Source: Pseudomonadota bacterium
GTDB lineage: Bacteria > Pseudomonadota > Gammaproteobacteria > Steroidobacterales > Steroidobacteraceae
DNA length: 13,387 nucleotides
NCBI GenBank assembly: GCA_021838065.1
Contig: JAKCEJ010000038.1
Location: 1-13,387 of the forward strand
Direction of reading: 5' to 3'
This document shows, in pieces, positions 6,221 through 13,274 of this stretch. Below the pieces are notes generated by a model. The model had not been told where the DNA came from. It did not search any database and was given only the letters and a program-made list of their open reading frames with translations. Position numbers and translations under genes: made by a program. Within the stretch, counting starts at the first letter, position 1, and each line of letters begins with the position of its first letter.

Positions 6221-6232
6221 GCGATGCGCTCA
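6218..6232. terminator. Hairpin made of the two convergent stop codons
   Basis: TGAGCG (6218-6223), ATG, CGCTCA (6227-6232) is a perfect 6-bp inverted repeat with a 3-nt loop. The left arm opens with the mnmE stop and the right arm is the rhamnosidase stop on the other strand. A second, overlapping inverted repeat pairs CGATGCGC (6222-6229) with GCGCATCG (6241-6248). There is no T tract in either direction. This may be a compact bidirectional end signal, but the stem is short. Confidence 0.4.
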
Positions 6233-9082
6233 GGCGAGCGGCGCATCGAACACGTAGCGCCCTGAGCCGACCGTGACCAGCGTGCGATCGCCGGCGGAGC
6301 GCACGCGCAGCACCCCGAACGTCTTGCCGAGCGGCCGGCCGCCTTCGCGCACGCGCGTCGCCGCGGCGCAGGGCAGAACGACAGTGGCCAGCGCTCCGGC
6401 GGGAACCTCCATCCGCAGCCGCAAGCGGGTTTCCTCCTCGTTCTTTTCCCAGCCCGCGGCGACTTCACCGTCCACCGTCCGATAGCGCACCGAGGCGCTG
6501 CGGATGCCTTTGACCGGCTGCGGCTCGATGCGGATGCGCTCGCTTGCCGCCCGGTGCATGTCGATGCGCAGGCCCGCAAGCCCGCCGTAGAGCCACGCCT
6601 CGGCCTGACCGAGCATGAAGTGATTCTGAGAATTGTCCGGGTTGGCGTTCCAGGTCTCGGTCAGGGCGGTCGCGCCGCGCGCGAGCTGATAACCGTAACT
6701 CGGCGCCGTGGTCTGCGTGAGGATGTCGAGCAGCACATCGCTGCGACCGCCGCGCATCAACGCGAGGATCACGTACAGGTAGCCGATGTCGCCCGCGGTC
6801 ACGTGATTGCCATGCGCGCGGATGTCGGCGACGAGATTCGCCAGCACCGCGGCGCGGTGCCGCGCCGGCACCAGGCCGATGGCGAGCGGCATCGCGTTGG
6901 CCGTCTGGCTGGCGCGACCGTATTCATTGGTCGCCGGATCGAACAGCGCGCGATTCAGCGCGCGGCGCACCGCCACGGCGCGGCGCGCAAAGCGCTGCGC
7001 ATCGGCAGCCCGCCCCAACACTCGGGCAATGGCCGCGAGCGTGGCGAGCAGCCGGCAATAGGTGGCGGAAGCGGTGAGCCGTTTGCTCGTCAGCTGCGAT
7101 TCGCCCGGCGGTTTCGGGCCCCAGTCGAACCAGTCGCCGAGCCCGTAGTCGAGCAGATCGCCCTGTGCGCGGGACGCCAGATATGCTGCATAGCGGCACA
7201 TGGCGGGATAGCCGGTCTCGAGCAGGCGCCGATCGCCGGTGAAGCGGTACGCCGCCCATGGCGACAGCACGATGGCCGAGCCCCACTCCGGGGAGTCGCG
7301 GAACGCGGAGTTGCGCCCGTCGGGATCGATGAATGACACGTATTCCGGCGCGATGCTCGGCACCAGCCCGGAGGGCCGCTGGCTGTCCATCATGTCGCCG
7401 AGCATCTTCTCGTAGACCGTCACCGCCTGCTCGTTATAGAAGACCGTGTCGGCATTGAGATAGGTCTGCTCCAGCCAGCCAAGCTTCTCGCGCTGCGGAC
7501 AGTCGGTGAGCACGCTGAAACTGTTGCTGTGCAGCGCCTGCAGGATCAGCTGATGGATGCGCTGCAGCAGCGGCTGGCCGGTCTCGAGCGTGCCGATCCG
7601 CGGCAGGGCAGCGTGCAGGAACTCGCCGTTCAGCTGGAGCAGCTCCACGTCGTCCGGGCGCGCGGTGCCGTTCGGCACCGCGCCTTCGACCTGCACGTAG
7701 CGGAACCCGTAGTAGCTGAAACGCGGCCGCCAGTGCTCGAGACCGCGGCCCGCGAGGGTGTAGGTGAACCAGACCGCATCCTGGGGGCCCGCCGCTGCGC
7801 TGCGCTGCGTGACACAACCGTCCGCCTCGAGCAGCTCGCCCGGCAGCAGCCGTACCGTGCGGCCGGCCGGTCCGCGCACGGAAATCACGGGCCAGCCGGA
7901 GAAGTTCTCACCGAGGTCGTAGACGAACACGCCGGCTTTGGGCTGAGTCACCGCCACCGGCTCCAGGGTGCGCACCACCCGCACTGGCGGGACGTTCTGC
8001 GCGCGCAGCCGCCCGCCGGGACTCGCGACCCGGGTCGCGCGCGCCCAGGCCTCATGTCCGGCGAACTGCGGCCGGTCCCAGCCCGGCAGGGCGGCGCGCG
8101 CGTCGTAATCCTCGCCTCCGTAAACCGAGGACAGCATGATCGGCCCGGGATGCGTGCGCCACGACTCGTCGCTGACCACCCACTGCTCGCTGCCGTCGGC
8201 AAACACCAGTCGCAGCTGCAGGATGAGCTTCGGCCGCCCGAAGCTGCCGACGAACTTGGTGTACCGGCCGGGATATTTCTCGACGTTGAAGAAGCCGTTG
8301 CCGAGCATGACCGCGAGCACGTTCGCGCCCGGCCGCAGCAGCTCCGTCACGTCCAACGTATCGTAGAGAACGGTCTTGCGGTAATCGGTCCAGCCGGGAT
8401 TGAGGACGGTCGAGGTGGCGGGCCGGCCATTGACGCGCAGGGTGTACTGGCCGAGGCCGCACACGCTCACCAGCGCGCGCACGGGCGGGCCGTCGAGGAT
8501 GAAGTCGCGGCGGAACAGCGGCATCGGCTGCGGCGCGGAGGGCGGGCTGCGGTTGATGGCCGGCGGCGGCAGGGGGCTTGGCGGCCAGTCCGGCCCGTCC
8601 GAAATCCATTGCGCGCGCCAATCGTCCGCATGCAGGATGCCGGTGGTGAAGAGCGCCGGCCGGCTGAACTCACCGGGGCGGCCGCGCTGATCCCACACGC
8701 GCACCCCCCACCAGTAGGCGCTTTGCGAGTGAAGCGGCAGATCCCGTTCCGGGGCGACACGCAATGTGCCGCCTGACTGGCGGCCGCTGTTCCAGACGTC
8801 CCCGCGGCCGGCGCCGATCGCCGCCGCCGACCGGGCGACGATGACCTGCCAGGCACCCTGGCCGAGCACCCGCAGCTGCGGATCCCGAGGCGCAAGGGCC
8901 CACGCGAATCGCGGCCGGCGGGTGTCGATGCCGTGCGCGGCGGAGCGCCACTCGGCCTGCAGGTCCATGGGGCTCACATCGCAGGGACCCGGCGGTGCGG
9001 CGGCGGGCCGTGCCCGGCTGACGCCGGAGACCGCCGGCCCGCCCAGCGCGAGCAGCCGCAGCAGCGCGCGTCTCGAGGTCAT
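6230..9082 (-). CDS. Secreted alpha-L-rhamnosidase, GH78 type
   Basis: Probably hydrolyses terminal alpha-L-rhamnose from oligosaccharides or plant glycosides by inversion. It has 950 residues from ATG 9082. The twin-arginine signal MTSRRALLRLLALGG is followed by an Ala/Pro-rich region, so export by Tat to the periplasm is likely. The mature start has DLQAEW and GIDTRRPRFAWAL, the N-terminal hallmark of bacterial rhamnosidases. Then come beta-sandwich domains (FRRDFILDGP, GLGQYTLRVNGR, PGWTDYRKTVLYD, YGGEDYDAR), the (alpha/alpha)6 catalytic domain and a C-terminal beta domain. The acid motif is DCPQREKLGW with likely general acid E532; the likely base is E809 in LTETWN. Q539 stands where Bacillus RhaB has Asp579. 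A TTG start at 9097 would add five residues. The ribosome binding site is weak. It diverges from the TonB-receptor operon and converges with mnmE. Confidence 0.9.
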   Translation of the reverse strand: MTSRRALLRLLALGGPAVSGVSRARPAAAPPGPCDVSPMDLQAEWRSAAHGIDTRRPRFAWALAPRDPQLRVLGQGAWQVIVARSAAAIGAGRGDVWNSGRQSGGTLRVAPERDLPLHSQSAYWWGVRVWDQRGRPGEFSRPALFTTGILHADDWRAQWISDGPDWPPSPLPPPAINRSPPSAPQPMPLFRRDFILDGPPVRALVSVCGLGQYTLRVNGRPATSTVLNPGWTDYRKTVLYDTLDVTELLRPGANVLAVMLGNGFFNVEKYPGRYTKFVGSFGRPKLILQLRLVFADGSEQWVVSDESWRTHPGPIMLSSVYGGEDYDARAALPGWDRPQFAGHEAWARATRVASPGGRLRAQNVPPVRVVRTLEPVAVTQPKAGVFVYDLGENFSGWPVISVRGPAGRTVRLLPGELLEADGCVTQRSAAAGPQDAVWFTYTLAGRGLEHWRPRFSYYGFRYVQVEGAVPNGTARPDDVELLQLNGEFLHAALPRIGTLETGQPLLQRIHQLILQALHSNSFSVLTDCPQREKLGWLEQTYLNADTVFYNEQAVTVYEKMLGDMMDSQRPSGLVPSIAPEYVSFIDPDGRNSAFRDSPEWGSAIVLSPWAAYRFTGDRRLLETGYPAMCRYAAYLASRAQGDLLDYGLGDWFDWGPKPPGESQLTSKRLTASATYCRLLATLAAIARVLGRAADAQRFARRAVAVRRALNRALFDPATNEYGRASQTANAMPLAIGLVPARHRAAVLANLVADIRAHGNHVTAGDIGYLYVILALMRGGRSDVLLDILTQTTAPSYGYQLARGATALTETWNANPDNSQNHFMLGQAEAWLYGGLAGLRIDMHRAASERIRIEPQPVKGIRSASVRYRTVDGEVAAGWEKNEEETRLRLRMEVPAGALATVVLPCAAATRVREGGRPLGKTFGVLRVRSAGDRTLVTVGSGRYVFDAPLA

Positions 9083-9115
9083 GTTGCGCGCGCCCAACAG
9101 TCGCCGCCATCCAAA

Positions 9116-9138
9116 AATATGATCTGGCGTTTCATATT
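9116..9138. promoter_or_regulatory. Inverted repeat, candidate operator
   Basis: AATATGA (9116-9122) and TCATATT (9132-9138) are perfect inverted copies separated by 9 bp, so the two half-sites are about 1.5 helical turns apart. CATATTATG (9133-9141) is itself a small palindrome. The site lies in the shared promoter region of the rhamnosidase and the receptor operon, where a sugar-responsive repressor or activator might bind. No regulator gene is in the window, and the AT-rich composition raises the chance of coincidence. Confidence 0.4.
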
Positions 9139-9184
9139 ATGAGATTCCTCTTGCGCCGCCCCGTCCGCCAATGGTATTTATATT

Positions 9185-9213
9185 TATATACGAAGATATC
9201 GTCCGCCTGTAAA
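9185..9213 (-). promoter_or_regulatory. Candidate promoter for the rhamnosidase gene
   Basis: On the minus strand, TTTACA (9208-9213, one mismatch from TTGACA) is followed after exactly 17 bp by TATATA (9185-9190). Transcription would start near 9178, leaving a leader of roughly 95 nt that includes the inverted repeat at 9116-9138. In that position a bound repressor could act as a roadblock. The AT-rich stretch offers other -10-like sequences, so this is tentative. Confidence 0.35.
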
Positions 9214-9298
9214 CGACGCTGCGGGCGGAGCCGCCAAGTATCGCGGCATTAGGCGTTCGCGCAACTGCACTGCATCAACAGACTGAGGGGGATTGATC

Positions 9299-12046
9299 AT
9301 GAAGCTTACGTCAAGGCTCGTGTCCGGGGCCGTTGCCCTGGCCATGGCGGGTGCCATTCCCGCCTGGGCCAAAACTGCCGGACCCGGACCCCAGGCCGCC
9401 TCGTCCGCCAACCCGGCCGCGACGAGCGAGAACAGTGCCAAGAAGACCGCGCAGCCGGCGGTTCTGAAAGAGGTGGTGGTGAGCGGCATCCGGGCCAGCA
9501 TGGAGAGCGCGCTCAATATCAAGCGCTTCTCCGATACGATCGTGGATGCGATCGTCGCCTCCCAGATCGGCAAGCTTCCCGATGTCACCGCCATCGACGC
9601 TCTGCAGCGCATCCCCGGTATTCAGATCAGCCGGCAGCTCGGCGAGGGCGGCGGCACCGTCAACATCGGCGGCTCGGTCATCATGAGCGGATATGAAATC
9701 CGCGGCCTGCCCTATGCGGAAACGACCCTCAACGGCCGCGAAGTGTTCAGCGCACAGGGCGACCGCGTGATGAATCTCGAGGACATCCCCTCGGCGCTGC
9801 TGGCCGGCATCGAGGTCTACAAAGACCCCACGGCGAGCCTGATCGCCGGCGGTCTGGCCGGCACGGTCAATCTGCGCACCCACAAGCCGTTCGATTTCGC
9901 CGGACGGGAACTCGACGTGAGCGCCGGGGAAACCTATGGCGACATGGTCGGCTCGGCCAAGCCCAACTTCAACGTGCTCGGCAGCGACATCTGGCACACG
10001 GGCATCGGCAAGATCGGGGCGCTGCTCGATGTCTCTTACCACGACCGGGCGTACCGGGAAGACGGCATCACCAACAGCGCGATCGCCACCAGCACCACCG
10101 CGGTGCCGGGTAAGACCATCAATTTCACCAACGGCGTCTATAACACGATGTTCGTCGGCAACCGCCACCGCATCGGTGTCGATGCCGTGCTGCAGTGGCA
10201 GCCGACCCATGACTTCCAGACCTACGCCGAGGCGACGAGCGAGGACTTTACCTGGGCACAGAATCAATACACCTTCTATACGCAGGGTCTCGCCGGCTAC
10301 CAGGCCGGGCTCGCCGGCGTCGTGAACCAGATCGTTCCGGGCTCGGTGACGCTGTTCCCGGGCACGAACAACGTCCAGTCGATCACCTTCCAGAACGCGC
10401 TCGACAGCACCGTCGGCGCCTGGCGCACCGTGGAAGACGTCAACCGCCAGTTCAACCTGCATGCCAGATGGACCCCAGTCCCGTGGACCGTCACGGGTGA
10501 TGTCAGTTACGCCAAGGCCACTGAGCGGCTGAACAACCCGGCGGTCGACGTCGGCGCCTTCGGACCCCAGCAGCCAACGCCGCCGACGCTGACGCAGATC
10601 AACTCGCTGTCGGGCGTCACGCGCTCGGTCGTCAATGGCTTCAATCCTCTGGACCTCGCGTACTACGGAGGCGAGAACTTCAGCTACCAGAGCTACCTGT
10701 ACGACACGGAGCAGCATTTCCGCGGTGATGAGACGGCCGCCACGTTCAACGTGAGCTACGCTTTCGCCCACGGGTTCCTGAGCTCGATCGAAAGCGGCAT
10801 CCGCTGGGCGGACCGCAAGGACGCCTTCAACCAATGGTCGACGTTCGCCAACGTCGTGACCAGCCAGGTTCAGGCCAACTCCCAGTGGTTCAACCCCGTG
10901 CCGCTGAGCCCGTTCTTCTCGGCCGCCTCGTCGGCGCCGGTTGATCCGCCGTACGTCGTGTTCGACCCCAACCAGCTGCACTTCAACAGCGCGGCGGTGT
11001 ATTCCGCGTTCGGCGCTCCGCCGCCGGTCGACAGCGGCACGGCTGACTACCGCATCGACGAGCGCACCTACGCGGGTTTCGTCCAGTTGAACTTCGCGGA
11101 AAACATCGGCATTCCGATGTCGGGCAACATCGGCGTGCGTCTCGTGCGTCATGAGGACTTCATGAGCGGCGAGGTCGGCACCGCCGGGGTTTACACGCCG
11201 GCAAACTTCGCGCACGGCGAAACCGATCCGCTGCCGAGCCTCAACCTGCTGTTCAAGCTGACGCACGACCTGCAATGGCGTATCGCGGCCTCCAAGGCGA
11301 TCGCCTATCCGGACTTCAGCCAGATCCGCCCGTCCATCAGCCTCCTGCCCGCGCAGGGCGCTGCAAGCGGCGGTAACCCCAACCTGAAGCCGATGACTGC
11401 GACGCAGGTTGACACCTCGCTCGAGTATTACTTCGCGCGCGGCTCGGCGCTCACCGCGGATGTGTTCTACAAGCGCATGAGCAACTTCTGGCTCTCCGAG
11501 ACCCAGCAGGACGCCTTTACCATCAACGGAGTCAACTACAACCTCACGGGCGCGGTCGACGGCGGCAGCGCGACCGTCAAGGGCGCGGAGCTCGGTTACC
11601 AGCAGTTCTTCCGCAATCTGCCCGGCTGGCTGAGCGGCCTCGGCATCGCGGCCAACTACACGTACATCGATGCCTCGGCGCCGACGGCGGTGGCCGGCCA
11701 GACAACGACTCTGCCGGGCCTCTCGAAGGACAGCTACAACCTGATCGGCATCTACGAGAAGGGACCCATTTCCTTCCGGGTCGCGTACAACTGGCGCAGC
11801 GCGTTCTACAGCTCGCTGTACGCGGGTGCGAATGCCCAGCTGGCGGCCAACCCGATCTACACGGCGAGCTACGGCTGGCTGGACGCCTCGCTGGAGTACA
11901 ACGTCACTCACCACATTCAGGTGTATGTCGATGGCTCGAACCTGCTGCGCACGAAGCTCGTGTCCTACTACGGCGTGCCGACGCTGCCGCAGGGCGCGAC
12001 GATCGATGACCGGCAGGTGATGCTCGGAGTGAACGTCAAGTTCTAG
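9299..12046 (+). CDS. TonB-dependent outer-membrane receptor, probable glycan importer
   Basis: An outer-membrane barrel that takes up a bound substrate using TonB-ExbBD energy. It has 915 residues from ATG 9299, with GAGGGGG 7 nt upstream; TTG 9293 is a poorer start. A Sec signal peptide covers residues 1-24 (cleavage after AWA). An Ala-rich stretch follows, then a TonB-box-like KEVVVSG (57-63) and the plug: GIRASMESALNIKRFSDTIV, LPDVTAIDALQRIPGI, YEIRGL, TTLNGREVF and GIEVYKDPTA. The barrel runs to the C-terminus and ends in phenylalanine (VNVKF). The GIRASM..AL..KR opening is typical of the Xanthomonas/Caulobacter-type receptors that import carbohydrates. The substrate cannot be read from sequence; the neighbouring hydrolases suggest a rhamnose-containing oligosaccharide. 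First gene of a two-gene operon and diverges from the rhamnosidase. Confidence 0.93.
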   Translation: MKLTSRLVSGAVALAMAGAIPAWAKTAGPGPQAASSANPAATSENSAKKTAQPAVLKEVVVSGIRASMESALNIKRFSDTIVDAIVASQIGKLPDVTAIDALQRIPGIQISRQLGEGGGTVNIGGSVIMSGYEIRGLPYAETTLNGREVFSAQGDRVMNLEDIPSALLAGIEVYKDPTASLIAGGLAGTVNLRTHKPFDFAGRELDVSAGETYGDMVGSAKPNFNVLGSDIWHTGIGKIGALLDVSYHDRAYREDGITNSAIATSTTAVPGKTINFTNGVYNTMFVGNRHRIGVDAVLQWQPTHDFQTYAEATSEDFTWAQNQYTFYTQGLAGYQAGLAGVVNQIVPGSVTLFPGTNNVQSITFQNALDSTVGAWRTVEDVNRQFNLHARWTPVPWTVTGDVSYAKATERLNNPAVDVGAFGPQQPTPPTLTQINSLSGVTRSVVNGFNPLDLAYYGGENFSYQSYLYDTEQHFRGDETAATFNVSYAFAHGFLSSIESGIRWADRKDAFNQWSTFANVVTSQVQANSQWFNPVPLSPFFSAASSAPVDPPYVVFDPNQLHFNSAAVYSAFGAPPPVDSGTADYRIDERTYAGFVQLNFAENIGIPMSGNIGVRLVRHEDFMSGEVGTAGVYTPANFAHGETDPLPSLNLLFKLTHDLQWRIAASKAIAYPDFSQIRPSISLLPAQGAASGGNPNLKPMTATQVDTSLEYYFARGSALTADVFYKRMSNFWLSETQQDAFTINGVNYNLTGAVDGGSATVKGAELGYQQFFRNLPGWLSGLGIAANYTYIDASAPTAVAGQTTTLPGLSKDSYNLIGIYEKGPISFRVAYNWRSAFYSSLYAGANAQLAANPIYTASYGWLDASLEYNVTHHIQVYVDGSNLLRTKLVSYYGVPTLPQGATIDDRQVMLGVNVKF

Positions 12047-12054
12047 GGAGATTC

Positions 12055-12060
12055 AAGGAG
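12055..12060 (+). promoter_or_regulatory. Ribosome binding site of the propeller glycosidase gene
   Basis: AAGGAG lies 6 nt before the ATG at 12067 and 8 bp after the receptor stop. It fixes the start and indicates that the two genes are translated from one transcript. Confidence 0.75.
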
Positions 12061-12066
12061 ACAGCC

Positions 12067-13206
12067 ATGGTCGACCAACAGAGACGGACGCTCCTCACGG
12101 GACTGTTGGCGGCGGCCGGCGTCGGGCTGGGTCAGGGTGCCGGGGCTGCCGTGCCGTCCGCGTTCCGCGGCGGCAGGCCCCCCGGCCCGGACTTCCCGTC
12201 CGGGCGCCTGCGTGGCGCGGGCGCGGGTCTGCCGGACATCGCGCCGTTCAGGACGCCCTACAAGCTCGAACGCAGGATCCTCACGCGCTCGGGCGTGCCC
12301 GGCAGCTTCGACCGGCTGAAGGTGGACTGTCCGTTCGTGTTCGAGAACGGCGGCCGTTACTACATGACCTACCTCGGATTCGACGGCATCGGCTACCAGA
12401 CCGGGCTCGCCGAGTCCGATGACCTCGAGCACTGGCGGCGTGCCGGCCTGATCCTGCGGCGGGACCCCAAGAACCCGATCATCCGCTACAACGTCGCCCT
12501 GATGTCGATCCTGCACGAGGACGGGCTGCACTCCAGGGGCTCGCTCATGAAGGTCGACGGGCGCTACGTCGGCGCCTGGCACGCTTATCCGCGGCCGGGC
12601 TACGAGCAGGGGCCGGCGGTCATCGGTCTTGCTTGGACCGACGATCTGTATCACTGGGAGCTCACCGAGCCCATCTTGAGGCCCGATCCGGCCTTTCCGT
12701 GGGAGGCCGGCGGGCTCTACAAGCCCTACCTGATCCGCAACGACGGCCTGTACTACATTTTCTACAACGCCAAGACGGACAAGTCGCGCGACTGGATCGA
12801 GCAGATCGGCATTGCGACCTCGCCGGATCTGAAGACCTGGAGCCGCTATCCGGGCAACCCCGTCATTCATCACGGGGGCCCGGCTGCTTGGGACGCGCGC
12901 TTTGCAAGCGACCCATGCGTGGTCCGCTGGGGCCCGTGGTGGGGCGTGTACTACTACGGCTTTGCCAATGACGGTCACGCGCGCGACCTGCTCGCGCTCG
13001 GCACGGACCCGTATCACCTCACCAAGGTCCCGGAGATCATGCTGAACGTGGGCCCGCCGGGATCGATCGATGACACCTTTGCGCACAAGCCGTCGATCAT
13101 CTACGCGCAGGATACTCTGTATCAATTCTACTGCTGCGTGAGCGGCAGTTGGCCGCACGATGACCGCGCCATCTCGGTGGCGCGCTCGCGGCCCTGGACG
13201 AGCTGA
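12067..13206 (+). CDS. Exported five-bladed beta-propeller glycosidase, GH43/GH32-like
   Basis: Probably a glycoside hydrolase acting on an oligosaccharide in the periplasm; I cannot name the family or substrate. It has 379 residues. The N-terminus has twin arginines (QQRRTLLTGLLAAAG) then an Ala/Gly run, consistent with Tat export, and a Gly/Pro/Arg-rich linker to about residue 55. The body shows five blade-like repeats, each pairing a 'YYM/YYIFY' strand with a 'TDDLYHWE'-like turn: VDCPFVFENGGRYYMTY with SDDLEHW; VDGRYVGAWHAY with TDDLYHW; LYKPYLIRNDGLYYIFY with SPDLKTW; SDPCVVRWGPWWGVYYYGF; and HKPSIIYAQDTLYQFY. Candidate active-site acids are D87 (blade 1), E213 (WEAGGLYKP) and D282 (ASDPCV). 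It is 20 bp downstream of the receptor gene, clearly one operon. Annotators might also call it a hypothetical or a GH43-fold protein. Confidence 0.75.
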   Translation: MVDQQRRTLLTGLLAAAGVGLGQGAGAAVPSAFRGGRPPGPDFPSGRLRGAGAGLPDIAPFRTPYKLERRILTRSGVPGSFDRLKVDCPFVFENGGRYYMTYLGFDGIGYQTGLAESDDLEHWRRAGLILRRDPKNPIIRYNVALMSILHEDGLHSRGSLMKVDGRYVGAWHAYPRPGYEQGPAVIGLAWTDDLYHWELTEPILRPDPAFPWEAGGLYKPYLIRNDGLYYIFYNAKTDKSRDWIEQIGIATSPDLKTWSRYPGNPVIHHGGPAAWDARFASDPCVVRWGPWWGVYYYGFANDGHARDLLALGTDPYHLTKVPEIMLNVGPPGSIDDTFAHKPSIIYAQDTLYQFYCCVSGSWPHDDRAISVARSRPWTS

Positions 13207-13223
13207 ACAGATCCAGCCCCCCC

Positions 13224-13257
13224 GCGAGGCGCCGCGCCAGGATGGCCGGCGCCTCGC
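13224..13257. terminator. Probable bidirectional terminator after the receptor operon
   Basis: GCGAGGCGCC (13224-13233) and GGCGCCTCGC (13248-13257) form a perfect 10-bp GC-rich stem around a 14-nt loop. It lies in the 68-bp gap between the propeller glycosidase gene and the convergent dehydrogenase gene, 18 bp from either stop. There is no T tract on either strand, so Rho or another factor may be needed. Confidence 0.65.
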
Positions 13258-13274
13258 ATTCTGCGCAAACCGCC

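Larger units (their letters stand above)
9083..9298. promoter_or_regulatory. Divergent control region, rhamnosidase and TonB-receptor operon
   Basis: This 216-bp gap is the longest AT-rich patch in the right half of the window (mainly 9112-9142 and 9172-9200). It must supply promoters in both directions. It contains an inverted repeat (9116-9138), a minus-strand promoter candidate (9185-9213) and, on the plus strand, a weak TTGCGC (9151-9156) with TATTTA (9175-9180) 18 bp on. TCCGCC (9202-9207) and GGCGGA (9224-9229) form a further short inverted repeat in the putative receptor leader. The receptor Shine-Dalgarno GAGGGGG is at 9285-9291. Confidence 0.6.

Noticed and set aside
9311..11914. An 867-codon open frame antisense to the TonB-dependent receptor gene
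   Set aside because: The plus-strand protein has full family landmarks over the whole length. The antisense frame has no recognisable motif and is the usual by-product of GC-rich codon use.
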